NCBI RefSeq assembly: GCF_001704115.1
Contig: NZ_CP016895.1
Span: 558,001-622,000 of the forward strand
Length of the DNA: 64,000 nucleotides
Reading direction: 5' to 3'
DNA from: Acinetobacter larvae
GTDB taxonomy: Bacteria; Pseudomonadota; Gammaproteobacteria; Pseudomonadales; Moraxellaceae
The notes beneath the pieces are model-generated. The model saw only the letters and a list, made by a program, of their open reading frames with translations, searched no databases and had not been told where the DNA came from. Made by a program: the position numbers and the translations under genes. This document shows, in pieces, positions 27,670-37,047 of this stretch; position 1 is the first letter of the stretch; each line of letters opens with the position of its first letter.

Positions 27670-29463
27670 ATGATGAAAATAAAAAATCAACTGAGTTTAG
27701 CCTTGGCTGCCTGCGGAATTTTACTCAATACTCCACTATGGGCATTTGAGTTTGAAAATGATTGGGTTCAAGGGGAACTGCAAAATGATATCAGTTATGG
27801 GGTGGGTTGGGCATTGTCTAAACCAGATCAATCAATGATCGGTATAGGAAATGGTGGAACGGCTTCGACCTTATCATCAGATGATCATCGACTTAATTTT
27901 GAGCAAGGTGAGATTTATAGCAATGTCTTAAAAGGCGTACATGCTTTGAGTCTGGAGCATGAAAATTTTGGTGTCTTCATGCGTGCGAAATGGTGGTATG
28001 ACATTGAGCAAAAAGACCGACATCAGCATTTATATGATATTAGCAATGCTGGTCGTTACCACTATGCACGCACATCTGGCATAGAGCTATTAGATGCTTA
28101 TGCTTTTTCTCGCTGGCAGTTAGATGGTAAAGATGGTGAACTTCGTGTTGGTCGGCAGGTCATCACTTGGGGCAATGATGATTATACCCATGCTTTAAAT
28201 GATCTATATGCCTATGATGGTAATGCTTATCGTCGACCTGGCATGATATTAGAAGAAGCACTGATCCCTGCACCAATGATTTATCTCAAACAGGACTTAA
28301 GCCATCACGCTAATATTGAATTGTTCTATCAATATGGTTGGGAAAAAATGGCCGTGAGTAATTGTGGCAGTTTTTTTTCGACCACAGACGTCATCCAAGA
28401 TGGTTGTATGACGGGCAATTTGATCTATGGCAGTGATTTTAGACCCAATGATCCGGATTATCTCTATATTCCACGCAAAATGGATCGTGCTGCAAAAGAT
28501 GGTGGTGAATATGGTGTGGCCTTACATTGGACTGAGTCTGCGCTAACAAATACCGAATTTGGCTTATTTGCAACGCGTTATCATAGTCGTGCACCATTTT
28601 ATAGTGTGATCGCCAGCAGTGTATTAGATATCAATCAGCCTGAATTTGATGTCAATCTAGTGGGTAATTCGCCACTGGCAGGCTATTTGGCGGATTATCC
28701 AGAAAACATAGCGTTATATGCTGCGACCTTTAAGACGAAGTTAGCTGAAGGAGCAACCACATTATCTGGTGAGTTGAGTATACGTCCTAATATGCCTTTA
28801 CAAGTAAATAGTACTGACCTGACGTATGCCGCGCTGGGCATTGATCGTATTGCCGAACAGTATATTGGGACTGCTGTCAGCCCAACCGTGATGCAAGGCG
28901 AGACTGTCGAGGAGGGGGCGTATCTACAAGGGTATCGTCGTTTGCCTGTTTATCAGGCGCAATTCGCGGTGAGTCAGTTTTTACCTGGGATTTGGGGAGC
29001 GGATTGGTTTTTATTGATGGGGGAGCTGGCATGGAATCATATCAGTGACTTAAAAACGGGTGCTGGAGCTATACGTTTTGGGCGAGACTCGATCTATGGT
29101 TATGGTGCTGTAGGACGTGATGGCTTATGTGAAAGTTTACTCAATACTGAAAACCCACAGTATTGTCATAATAAAGGATTTTATACAAGAGATTCATGGG
29201 GATATCGGGCTGCTTTGATTGGAGAGTTTGGGAAATTTGCAGAGGAATCCATTCGTTTACGCCCGATGTTGGTTTGGACACATGATGTATCTGGTTGGGG
29301 GCCAAACTTCAATGAACAAGCAAAGTCACTCGAGTTGTCTTTGAGCGCACACTATCGCGAAAAATATCATGCGACAGTGACAGCAAAGAACTACTTTGGT
29401 GGTCATTACAATACGTGGAAGGATCGGGATTTTATTGCGCTTAGTGTCGGTATGAAATTCTAG
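27670..29463 (+). CDS. DUF1302 family outer-membrane protein
   Basis: A 597-residue protein with a signal peptide (residues about 1-26, ending at LWAFEF). The mature part has the alternating strands of an outer-membrane barrel and family blocks such as LRVGRQVITWGND, ALNDLYAYDGNAYRRPGM, and EEALIPAPMIYLKQDLS, with a conserved pair of Cys around CGSFFSTTDVIQDGC. The C-terminal Phe suits barrel insertion. DUF1302 proteins are often found in clusters for uptake or breakdown of hydrophobic compounds, frequently with DUF1329 partners; no DUF1329 gene is seen here. CAGGAAG precedes the start; a second ATG follows at 27673. It leads a plus-strand set of four genes. Confidence 0.87.
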   Translation: MMKIKNQLSLALAACGILLNTPLWAFEFENDWVQGELQNDISYGVGWALSKPDQSMIGIGNGGTASTLSSDDHRLNFEQGEIYSNVLKGVHALSLEHENFGVFMRAKWWYDIEQKDRHQHLYDISNAGRYHYARTSGIELLDAYAFSRWQLDGKDGELRVGRQVITWGNDDYTHALNDLYAYDGNAYRRPGMILEEALIPAPMIYLKQDLSHHANIELFYQYGWEKMAVSNCGSFFSTTDVIQDGCMTGNLIYGSDFRPNDPDYLYIPRKMDRAAKDGGEYGVALHWTESALTNTEFGLFATRYHSRAPFYSVIASSVLDINQPEFDVNLVGNSPLAGYLADYPENIALYAATFKTKLAEGATTLSGELSIRPNMPLQVNSTDLTYAALGIDRIAEQYIGTAVSPTVMQGETVEEGAYLQGYRRLPVYQAQFAVSQFLPGIWGADWFLLMGELAWNHISDLKTGAGAIRFGRDSIYGYGAVGRDGLCESLLNTENPQYCHNKGFYTRDSWGYRAALIGEFGKFAEESIRLRPMLVWTHDVSGWGPNFNEQAKSLELSLSAHYREKYHATVTAKNYFGGHYNTWKDRDFIALSVGMKF

Positions 29464-29526
29464 GTGTGTAATTTGGATAATGATAAAAGTTGACGGAGTG
29501 TTCTAAGTCAATGTCAAGGAGAGAAT

Positions 29527-30726
29527 ATGAAAGTATTAGCGATAGGTGGTGGCGGTAGTATGGGGCGTGCTACAGTACGAGCATTGCAAAAATTTGATTT
29601 TATTGAACAAGTAGTACTAGCAGGACTAGATTATGAACGGGCATCGCGTTTTGTTGTATCGTTAAATGATACTCGTTTTTCAGCATGTTATCTGGATATT
29701 ACTGATCACGAGGCATTGCATCAAGCCATTCAAGCATGCGATGTGGTGTTAAATAGTGCAGGTCCTTTTTTTCGTTTTGGCTTACCAGTATTGCAAGCAG
29801 CAATAGAGCAAGCTAAGCATTATTGTGATATTTGTGATGATTGGCAACCGACTTTGGCGATGCTTGATCTACATGAAAAAGCTGTGCAACAAGGCGTTAT
29901 AGCGATCATTGGTTTAGGTGCGAGCCCTGGTATTGCCAATTTATTGGCGATGAAAGCTGTGCAACAGTTAGATCGAGTCGATACGTTATATTCTGCATGG
30001 CGTTTGTCCAATGCGCATAACGAAGATGATGGTTTCTTTGAAACAGGTGAGGCGGCTGCCAGTGCGGATGCTGCAGCGGTACATTTGGTGCACTGTTTAA
30101 CAGAAAGTATTCCTATAGTACAAGATGGTGTGATCACACAACGAATGCCGTTAGAGCAACGTCGTTTTAACTATCCTGGTTATGGTGAAATGGATTTATG
30201 GAGTATCGGTCATCCTGAGGCCGTAACCTTTCCTCGAAATTTTCCAACCTTGCAAAATTGTATGAATGGCATGTTGGGAGTTGATGTATTGGTTGACGAT
30301 TTACAAGCATTGGCTGAACACGTTCGTACAGGAGCAATAACAGTTGATCAAGCTGCTGCACAATTAATGGCACAAGGTGGTCGAGATGAGCGACGTGAAA
30401 AGCTCTTACAGTTTGAGCAAAGCAATGAACAGAGCCATATGCAGAAGGCACCTCTTGGTATTATGGCTTATGCCGAAGGACTAAAAGATGGTCAGGCTAT
30501 TCGGGTGGGAGCGACGTTAAAGCAGGTGCCTGCAGGCGGAATGAGTGCGGTGACAGGGATTCCATTGGCATTGTTTTTGCCTTTATTAAGACGAAATGCT
30601 GTACGTGGTCTTGGTGTGTTAGCACCAGAGCAAGCCATTGATCCAGATGTTTTTTTTCAGCTTTTAGATGGTTTCTGTGGCAATGCAGGGTGTGGTTTAA
30701 CCATTCAGTCTGAAGCAATGCGCTAA
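29527..30726 (+). CDS. Saccharopine dehydrogenase-like NAD(P)-dependent oxidoreductase
   Basis: A 399-residue protein with an N-terminal Rossmann domain: VLAIGGGGSMGRATVRAL (residues 3-20), an acidic strand end, and VVLNSAGPFFRFGLPVLQA near residue 78, which matches the saccharopine dehydrogenase NADP-binding family. The second domain (from about residue 130) has ASPGIANLLAMKAV. True saccharopine dehydrogenases act in lysine metabolism; this member is more likely an oxidoreductase acting on an unknown substrate. An AGGAGAG site precedes the start. It lies 63 bp after the DUF1302 gene and 36 bp before the regulator gene, so one operon is likely. Confidence 0.85.
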   Translation: MKVLAIGGGGSMGRATVRALQKFDFIEQVVLAGLDYERASRFVVSLNDTRFSACYLDITDHEALHQAIQACDVVLNSAGPFFRFGLPVLQAAIEQAKHYCDICDDWQPTLAMLDLHEKAVQQGVIAIIGLGASPGIANLLAMKAVQQLDRVDTLYSAWRLSNAHNEDDGFFETGEAAASADAAAVHLVHCLTESIPIVQDGVITQRMPLEQRRFNYPGYGEMDLWSIGHPEAVTFPRNFPTLQNCMNGMLGVDVLVDDLQALAEHVRTGAITVDQAAAQLMAQGGRDERREKLLQFEQSNEQSHMQKAPLGIMAYAEGLKDGQAIRVGATLKQVPAGGMSAVTGIPLALFLPLLRRNAVRGLGVLAPEQAIDPDVFFQLLDGFCGNAGCGLTIQSEAMR

Positions 30727-30762
30727 AGCCGATTGGCGCGATTTTATGTAGGGGAGATGGCG

Positions 30763-33249
30763 ATGGAATGCTTTAATTCTCAAACTATTTTAACAGGAAT
30801 GATTCAGCGTCAAGCATTGCTGAAGCGCTTGGATCCCACGCGTCATGTAGCGATTCGGTTGTTATATGGTCCTGCTGGTTTTGGAAAGACTGTATTGGCC
30901 AAGCAGTTTGCAGAACAATATGAGCGACCAGTGATATGGTTGACACTACCGACAGTTCCCCATCTTACCGCGACTGCGCTGCAGACTTATCTGTGTCAAG
31001 CATTGGGTGCATCTTCAGATGATGAGCAGAGCTTAGAGCAATGTTATGCCAAACATCAAGATTGTTTAATGGTATTGGATCATTATCAGTCCAGTCCTGC
31101 CTGTGACATATGGTTATTCCAGACCATACAACGCAGTCCACTTCAATGGTTACTTACCAGTCGTGATCGTCCAGAATGGTCATTTAGTCGACTCTTATTG
31201 GAGGGGAAATTCAATTCGTTAAATAGTCAAGATTTAGCTTTGACAGAGACTGAAATTAGCGAGATCTTAGTGAAATTTGCACCAACACAGCATCTTTGCG
31301 CCCAACATTTATATGAACAGAGCCAGGGCTGGGCTGCTGTATTACGGCTGTTTTTGTATGCACAAAATCAGCGTGAAGCCCATAATCATATTCAGCTCTA
31401 TCAGTGTCCTTATGTCTTGGATTATCTTGATCATGAAGTGCTTCATGTAATGCCTCAGAAAGAACTACATTTGTTGCAAGTGATTGCGCATGCGCCTTTT
31501 GTAGATCATATGATCTGTCATTTCTTATCTGGACAATCGGACTTATTACGGGACTTGTCGATTCAGAAAAATTTGCTACGAATTCAGCCTGGTAGTACAG
31601 ATCGTTATACTTTATATGAACCATTGCGTGCTTTATTCAAGATACGTTATCCGCAGCAGCAACAAAAATTATGGCCAGTGCTGAACTGGTTAGAACGGAA
31701 TCAGCGTTATTTGAGTACATTTGCTTATGCAGTTGCTGTCGCAGCCTATACGCGTGCAGTACAAGCCTTAGCACAAGTCGCCGTACAAAAATTATGGGTT
31801 AAAAATAACCTTGCTGTAATCTTGTCTGGCTTAGAGTATTTATCTCCTGATGACTTTACAGCACATCCTCAAGCGTTGCTGCTGGCAACACGGGCTTTGA
31901 TCATGGGGGGGAAGTTAGATGCTGCAGATCGTTATTTGGCTGTGTTAGAACAGTATGATGTAACGGGTGCTGCGCTGGCTTTGCATGCAGAATTTGCCTT
32001 ACATCGCGGTCAGGCGCAAAATGCTTGTAATTTGGCTGTACAAGCATTGGTTTATTTTGACCAGAATCAAGACTGGGTGCAGATGGTACTGTGTTTTTCG
32101 TGTTTGACTCGTGCTGAACTGGCTTTAGGTCATTATGCCCAAGCATTGAATCAACAACGCCAAGGTTTAGAATTAGCACGCCGTAAAAATGAAATCTTAT
32201 TAAGTTGTCAGTTAATGCTAGATCAGGCACAAGTTGAAGAATTGGCAGGCAATCTACACCAGGCAATACAGTTATTGGACCGTATAAAAATACTGATTAG
32301 TCAGCATGGTGGTTCAGTGATGCTCTGTGGTGCTGAACAGATTCGTCGTGGTTGGTTGTTGATGTTAATCGGTGATGATGCTGCTGCACGGGAGGCTTTG
32401 CAACAAGGCTATCAGCTGTCTGTTTTATCAGGGAGTCCGATCTTTTTTTATAGTGCCGTGCTTTTGGCACAATTAGATGCACGTATTGGGCAAATACATC
32501 AGGCACAGCAACGTTTGATGGACATAGAACAAGTTATGTATCGTCAAAATATAGCTGAGTCTATTTATCGACGAATCTTACATCTGGGGCGTGCGAGCAT
32601 TGAGCTGCTCAGTCATCAGTATCAACCGGCAGTACAGCGTTTGGAACGAATGCACGGTCAGTGCCATGATTTTAATTTGCTTACCCCGCCGAGTTCATGT
32701 CCAGAATTCTTTGAGTTATTGCAGTTAGTGCATGCACAAGCACTCTGTTCGCAAGGTGAACTAGATCAAGCGATTGGATTATTAACACATGTATTAGAAA
32801 AAGCACAGGGATCGGGCTTTCAAATTATTGTAAGTCAAGCACTGATGGCTTTGGCTAAAGCACGTCATGAACGTGGTGATGGTCATCAAGCTGAACGTCT
32901 GTTGGCTTCAGCAACCGCGATGGCTGTGCGGCAAGGTCAAGGACAATTAACCACATTGCAATCAGCACAATCAGCGATTGGTACAACAACAGCGACAGTG
33001 ACAAGTTATTTCACACAATCGAGCAGAGCTCAGTCATCACTTGAGCCGATGGAAAGTGTATTAAGTCCGCGAGAACATGTTGTTTTAGAGCTGATTGCCA
33101 AAGGATACTCAAATGCAGAAATTGCTGAGATATTATCCATCTCACTACACACTGTAAAAGCCCATGCCAAAAAAATTAATGCAAAATTTCAAGTGAATCG
33201 ACGCACATTGGCTGTAGCGAGAGCCAAGACATTAGGACTATTGGCATAA
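30763..33249 (+). CDS. MalT-like (LuxR-family) ATP-binding transcriptional regulator
   Basis: An 828-residue regulator of the MalT/LAL type. The N-terminal NTPase shows a Walker A motif YGPAGFGKTVLA (near residue 30) and a Walker B-like DCLMVLDHY near residue 105. A long helical TPR-like middle region follows. The last 65 residues are a LuxR-type helix-turn-helix with the hallmark LSPREHVVLELIAKGYSNAEI and HTVKAHAKKINAKF. Such proteins need ATP and an inducer to activate transcription. The start at 30763 has GGGGAG six bases upstream; a nearer in-frame ATG at 30757 abuts that site, and a TTG at 30733 has none. It probably controls the neighbouring DUF1302, oxidoreductase and transporter genes. 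Confidence 0.92.
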   Translation: MECFNSQTILTGMIQRQALLKRLDPTRHVAIRLLYGPAGFGKTVLAKQFAEQYERPVIWLTLPTVPHLTATALQTYLCQALGASSDDEQSLEQCYAKHQDCLMVLDHYQSSPACDIWLFQTIQRSPLQWLLTSRDRPEWSFSRLLLEGKFNSLNSQDLALTETEISEILVKFAPTQHLCAQHLYEQSQGWAAVLRLFLYAQNQREAHNHIQLYQCPYVLDYLDHEVLHVMPQKELHLLQVIAHAPFVDHMICHFLSGQSDLLRDLSIQKNLLRIQPGSTDRYTLYEPLRALFKIRYPQQQQKLWPVLNWLERNQRYLSTFAYAVAVAAYTRAVQALAQVAVQKLWVKNNLAVILSGLEYLSPDDFTAHPQALLLATRALIMGGKLDAADRYLAVLEQYDVTGAALALHAEFALHRGQAQNACNLAVQALVYFDQNQDWVQMVLCFSCLTRAELALGHYAQALNQQRQGLELARRKNEILLSCQLMLDQAQVEELAGNLHQAIQLLDRIKILISQHGGSVMLCGAEQIRRGWLLMLIGDDAAAREALQQGYQLSVLSGSPIFFYSAVLLAQLDARIGQIHQAQQRLMDIEQVMYRQNIAESIYRRILHLGRASIELLSHQYQPAVQRLERMHGQCHDFNLLTPPSSCPEFFELLQLVHAQALCSQGELDQAIGLLTHVLEKAQGSGFQIIVSQALMALAKARHERGDGHQAERLLASATAMAVRQGQGQLTTLQSAQSAIGTTTATVTSYFTQSSRAQSSLEPMESVLSPREHVVLELIAKGYSNAEIAEILSISLHTVKAHAKKINAKFQVNRRTLAVARAKTLGLLA

Positions 33250-33297
33250 AAATGCAAAGATCAAATCAATAACAATTTACGCTTAAGGGATGAGCTT

Positions 33298-34692
33298 ATG
33301 AGTCAGTATCAGCAGACGGCATCGTCGTTGCCAACCCGCTGGTTTGCACCAGCATATGGTATGGGAAGTCTAGGACCAGCCATTTTTATATTGACCCCGC
33401 AGATTTTACTTTTATTTTTTATGACGGAGATTTTAGCGATCCCGCCAGGTGCTGCCGGTATTGGCATACTGATACCGAAGATATGGGAATTAATATTTGA
33501 CCCTTTACTTGGTCGTTGGTCGGATCGTTTGAATACCCGTTGGGGAAGAAGACGACCATTGATGGCTGTTGGTGCAGTGGTATTTTTAATGGCTTTTATG
33601 ATGATGTTCTTTGCACCGAATTTAGCGCATTGGCAAAGTACTTTATTATGGGTTGTGTTGTTTTATACATTGACCAGTACTGGATATTCATTATTTACGG
33701 TTCCTTATGCCACATTGTTGGCAGAAGTGACTGAAGATCCACATATTCGAACACGCATTGCTGCATGGCGTAGTGCAATTCTAGCATTAGGTTTCTTACT
33801 AGCAGGCGCTTTAGCGCCATGGGTGGTTGCAACTTATGGCGGGGACTATCATGCCTATCGTATTATGGCGGTGTTAATTGCACTGATTGCATTTACAGGC
33901 ATGATGAGTGCTGTTATTGGTACGGGTGGAATTCCGCTTCAACAGAAGCATAAACGGCAACAAATTGCTTTACTGGCACCTTTTCAGAATCGAGCATTTC
34001 GCTGGTTATGGATTGCTTTTGTCATACAAATGATGTCTGTTGCATTAAGCACAGCGATGTTGCCTTTTTATAGTAAGTACTGGCTAGGTAATGATCCAAC
34101 AGTTGTGCCAAGTATATTTTTGGGTTTGACCTTACTTACTGTTGCAACAACTTGGTGCTGGACTTATTTAGCACGACGTTTAGGTAAATATCATAGTTTT
34201 ATGATAGCGACAGTACTATATGGTTTGGCAACGGCTGCATTGTGGCTTGCGATATATGGCGCTGCTGGGCTATGGTTTGCCATATTTATTTTTGGTATTG
34301 CCAATGCTGGGCAACAATTATTTTGCTTTGCCATTGTACCTGATATTATTGCAAAACAACGTCAGTCTTCGGGGATTGAATCAGAAGGTGCTTTTACTGG
34401 TCTTTGGATATGGGGTGAAAAAATTGGGCTTGCGCTCGGTGCGGGATTAGCGGGTTTAATTTTACAAGTTGCAGGGTTTCGGCAAGGTTCTGGTAATGCT
34501 TTACTTGAACAAAGTCATGGGGCTTTATTGGCTGTGGCCTATTCCGTTTCATTCCTTGCTGCTGTTATTTGTGTTTTGTCACTTCCTGCAATTTGGTTGT
34601 CAAAACGATATATGCAAGACTTTAAAGATAAAATAACACTAACAGAGATAGAGACACAATATATCGATCGATTGAAGGGCGAGAAGAATTAG
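33298..34692 (+). CDS. MFS transporter of the GPH (MelB-like) cation symporter family
   Basis: A 464-residue polytopic membrane protein with about 12 helices. The GPH family signature is visible near the first loop: WELIFDPLLGRWSDRLNT followed by RWGRRRPLMA, as in MelB and related glycoside-pentoside-hexuronide cation symporters. The family also contains transporters for steroids and other organic acids, so the substrate is not settled by sequence. It starts 48 bp after the regulator gene on the same strand; together with the DUF1302 channel and the oxidoreductase this looks like uptake and modification of one compound. A run of hairpins follows its stop. Confidence 0.88.
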   Translation: MSQYQQTASSLPTRWFAPAYGMGSLGPAIFILTPQILLLFFMTEILAIPPGAAGIGILIPKIWELIFDPLLGRWSDRLNTRWGRRRPLMAVGAVVFLMAFMMMFFAPNLAHWQSTLLWVVLFYTLTSTGYSLFTVPYATLLAEVTEDPHIRTRIAAWRSAILALGFLLAGALAPWVVATYGGDYHAYRIMAVLIALIAFTGMMSAVIGTGGIPLQQKHKRQQIALLAPFQNRAFRWLWIAFVIQMMSVALSTAMLPFYSKYWLGNDPTVVPSIFLGLTLLTVATTWCWTYLARRLGKYHSFMIATVLYGLATAALWLAIYGAAGLWFAIFIFGIANAGQQLFCFAIVPDIIAKQRQSSGIESEGAFTGLWIWGEKIGLALGAGLAGLILQVAGFRQGSGNALLEQSHGALLAVAYSVSFLAAVICVLSLPAIWLSKRYMQDFKDKITLTEIETQYIDRLKGEKN

Positions 34693-34762
34693 GCATTATT
34701 TCAGCCCCTTATACAGACCACTGATGGTATTGAAGGAGATGGTCGATGATCTAGGAGGGCTG

Positions 34763-34825
34763 AAGGGCTGAGTGAGATCGGACAGCCCTTTGGGGCTTGC
34801 GTTAAGGTTAAGCGCTACCGCAAGC
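34763..34825. repeat. Two consecutive stem-loops after the MFS gene
   Basis: AAGGGCTG (34763-34770) pairs with CAGCCCTT (34783-34790), and GCTTGCG (34795-34801) pairs with CGCAAGC (34819-34825). Neither has a T-run, so their role is open; they could stabilise the 3' end of the MFS transcript. Confidence 0.5.
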
Positions 34826-34873
34826 ATGGGCTATAAGCACCGAATGATATTCACATTGTTGATCTGTTCATTG

Positions 34874-34895
34874 ACCCGCTACGCAGCGGGTTTTT
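34874..34895 (+). terminator. Plus-strand terminator overlapping the 3' end of the SWIM gene
   Basis: ACCCGCT (34874-34880), loop ACGC, AGCGGGT (34885-34891), then T5. The T-run is on the plus strand, so it stops transcription from the MFS side, yet its stem covers the final codons and the TAG stop of the minus-strand SWIM gene. Confidence 0.75.
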
Positions 34896-37047
34896 CGATA
34901 TCAAGTTGATATTGTAATCCTTGTAATTGCAGCAACAGATGGCGCCATTGCAGCAAGAGGTGCCGAAAGTCTTGTTGATCGATCATACGCAAGGTCTTGG
35001 CGACCATGCTCAGACCTAAGCTTTCAAAGTGTTGCGCATAGCCCAGCAGAGCTTGTCGGTCATTGGCATCACATTGCGCACGTCCTGTATTGGCATAGAA
35101 TTCCAATAAACTTTGACATTGCTGGATTAAATGTTGCAAGGGCGTTGCCTTGGCACCGTGTTGCCACTGTCTTTTTTGCTGCAGTAGTTTTTCAATGCGC
35201 CCCGCAATCAGCTCAAATACATTGCCTTTGGGTGGGCGAGGTGGTCGGTGATAATCTAGACTAAAAATGTCTAAGCCTTTTTTCTTTTGTAAAATCAAAC
35301 TACAGGGGATCAAACGTATTTGCCCATGTGTATATTGCACACGGACTAAGCTGGCGATTGGTTTTTCATATTGAATGAGTTGATTGAGACGCTGAATGCG
35401 CTGTTTATAGGCGGTATCTAAGGGAAGAATCAGTTTTAAGCCCATCCCATGTTGATCAATCACCCGACATTCAAAATATTGCTCAACTTCATTGAGCTCA
35501 GCAGGACGAATCTCTTGATGACGTAATAAAATATAGTGATTGGGATTTTGATGGATGCTTGATGTCGGTTGAATCAATTGCTGTAATTGCTGCCAGTCCG
35601 TTATGCCGATAGCATGGTGTGCAAAATCTTTAGGGCTGAGTGTAGAAAATGGCTCTTTTTGTAGAAAACGGGTTTTATCACTCGCGCTTAAACGATGATC
35701 CGCAGCAAGTTGCGCGTGGCTCAGGCTGAGTTGATGCTGTAGTAAGTAGTCTAGTGAGCTACCCCAAATTCCTGATTGTGCTGCACTATTCTGATCAAAG
35801 CTGCTATCGAGATGATTGGCACGGGCTTGGGTAACTTCTAGCATATTTTTGCCGTCAACATCCCAAAAGCAAAGGCTTAGACCGTGAGCACCACTGTCAT
35901 ATTGCCACCATTCACAGCCCAATGGAATCAAGTGGGCATAGCTTTGTTGCTGATAATCGCGTTGTAGTTGCCCTCGTAAAGTGTTTAAACGTTCAGGTTG
36001 TTGTGCTGCGGCAGTTAAAGCAGCGAGATAGGCATATAGTTGCGCCAGTCGGTCAAAGATTAGTTGTTCATCAACCTGTACGTCATGTGCTTGAAATTGG
36101 CGCATCATGCCGTGCAGTTGGCGTAATTGACTGGCCAAACGAGGTAGTTTTTGTGCGCGTGCTTGCATATTTAAAATATGTAATGCCAATACCGCTTCTG
36201 TCGCCAGATGCGATAAACCCTGCGCAATAAACTGACGGCACATTTGCTGTAATTCAACAATAAAGTGCAAATCTTCCGCACTGAGGCTTGGTGCTGTACT
36301 GTGGTTGGGCGCGCTCAGCTCATCTGGCCATTGCCAAGTATTGGCAGCATGGCGTTCAAACAAAATAGCCAAACAAGCCAAATGTACTGCAGCTTGTTGT
36401 TTGTCATCGATATCGGACAACATGCCATTCAAGCCCAGTAAGGGAAAAAGTAAAACCGGTTGCGCGCTGAGGGACAGTCGAAAGCAGATTTTGTCGGCAT
36501 CTAAATCAATTTGACATTGTTCAGGATGCTGCTGCCATTCCAGAAAGAACTGATAAGCCAAACGACGCTGTGCTTTATTGACTTGTTTCAAGCTATGACT
36601 GACCGATAACGCTAATGCTTTGGCTAAAGTTGCCTGTTCAGCCGTATTGTCTACTGCTGCGCTTGCAGTTGGCGGATGCTCTGCTGCTGAATCTGTGTTT
36701 GTGTTTGTGCTTGGCGTGCTGGGGGCTAAAGGTGCGTCAGCCTTAGGGTTAGGGGTGGGCTGTACTGCTGCGGTGTGGCTATGGAAAAATTCAGACTGTT
36801 GTAACCATACAATCGCAGCCAAAATATGCTTGCAACACTGGGTGGCACTACAGTCACATTGTGCTGCTGCAATGCCTTGTGGTGTTAATCGCACTTGCTG
36901 TGACTCAACCTTAAAATGCAATTCGGTTGCGCTTTGATTGTCCAGTTGCACCGCATCAAGGCTTTTTTTAGCACGACGGACGAGCCCAGCATTGCTGTAT
37001 AAGCTTAAGCTATCATCGTCATATTGTTGATAAATTATCCAACTCAT
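34879..37047 (-). CDS. SWIM zinc-finger protein, YehQ-like
   Basis: A 722-residue soluble protein. A SWIM zinc-finger (CxCx5CxH) lies near the N-terminus: Cys64 and Cys66 (QCDCSATQ), Cys72 and His74 (CKHILAAI). The rest is a long Gln-rich helical region (about residues 90-722) with no domain I recognise. An open frame runs 22 codons upstream to 37113, but GAGG is eight bases before ATG at 37047 and the ATGA overlap with the VWA stop favours this start. It is the last gene of the moxR-DUF5682-vwa-swim operon, and corresponds in kind and order to E. coli YehQ. SWIM fingers bind DNA or proteins; no role is proven for this one. Confidence 0.85.
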   Translation of the reverse strand: MSWIIYQQYDDDSLSLYSNAGLVRRAKKSLDAVQLDNQSATELHFKVESQQVRLTPQGIAAAQCDCSATQCCKHILAAIVWLQQSEFFHSHTAAVQPTPNPKADAPLAPSTPSTNTNTDSAAEHPPTASAAVDNTAEQATLAKALALSVSHSLKQVNKAQRRLAYQFFLEWQQHPEQCQIDLDADKICFRLSLSAQPVLLFPLLGLNGMLSDIDDKQQAAVHLACLAILFERHAANTWQWPDELSAPNHSTAPSLSAEDLHFIVELQQMCRQFIAQGLSHLATEAVLALHILNMQARAQKLPRLASQLRQLHGMMRQFQAHDVQVDEQLIFDRLAQLYAYLAALTAAAQQPERLNTLRGQLQRDYQQQSYAHLIPLGCEWWQYDSGAHGLSLCFWDVDGKNMLEVTQARANHLDSSFDQNSAAQSGIWGSSLDYLLQHQLSLSHAQLAADHRLSASDKTRFLQKEPFSTLSPKDFAHHAIGITDWQQLQQLIQPTSSIHQNPNHYILLRHQEIRPAELNEVEQYFECRVIDQHGMGLKLILPLDTAYKQRIQRLNQLIQYEKPIASLVRVQYTHGQIRLIPCSLILQKKKGLDIFSLDYHRPPRPPKGNVFELIAGRIEKLLQQKRQWQHGAKATPLQHLIQQCQSLLEFYANTGRAQCDANDRQALLGYAQHFESLGLSMVAKTLRMIDQQDFRHLLLQWRHLLLQLQGLQYQLDIEKPAA

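Noticed and set aside
34763..34825. Terminator of the MFS gene at the first stem-loops
   Set aside because: Neither stem has a following T-run; the later hairpin at 34874-34895 does.
36620..36937. Plus-strand ORF inside the SWIM gene
   Set aside because: It has no ribosome binding site and lies opposite a well-supported gene.
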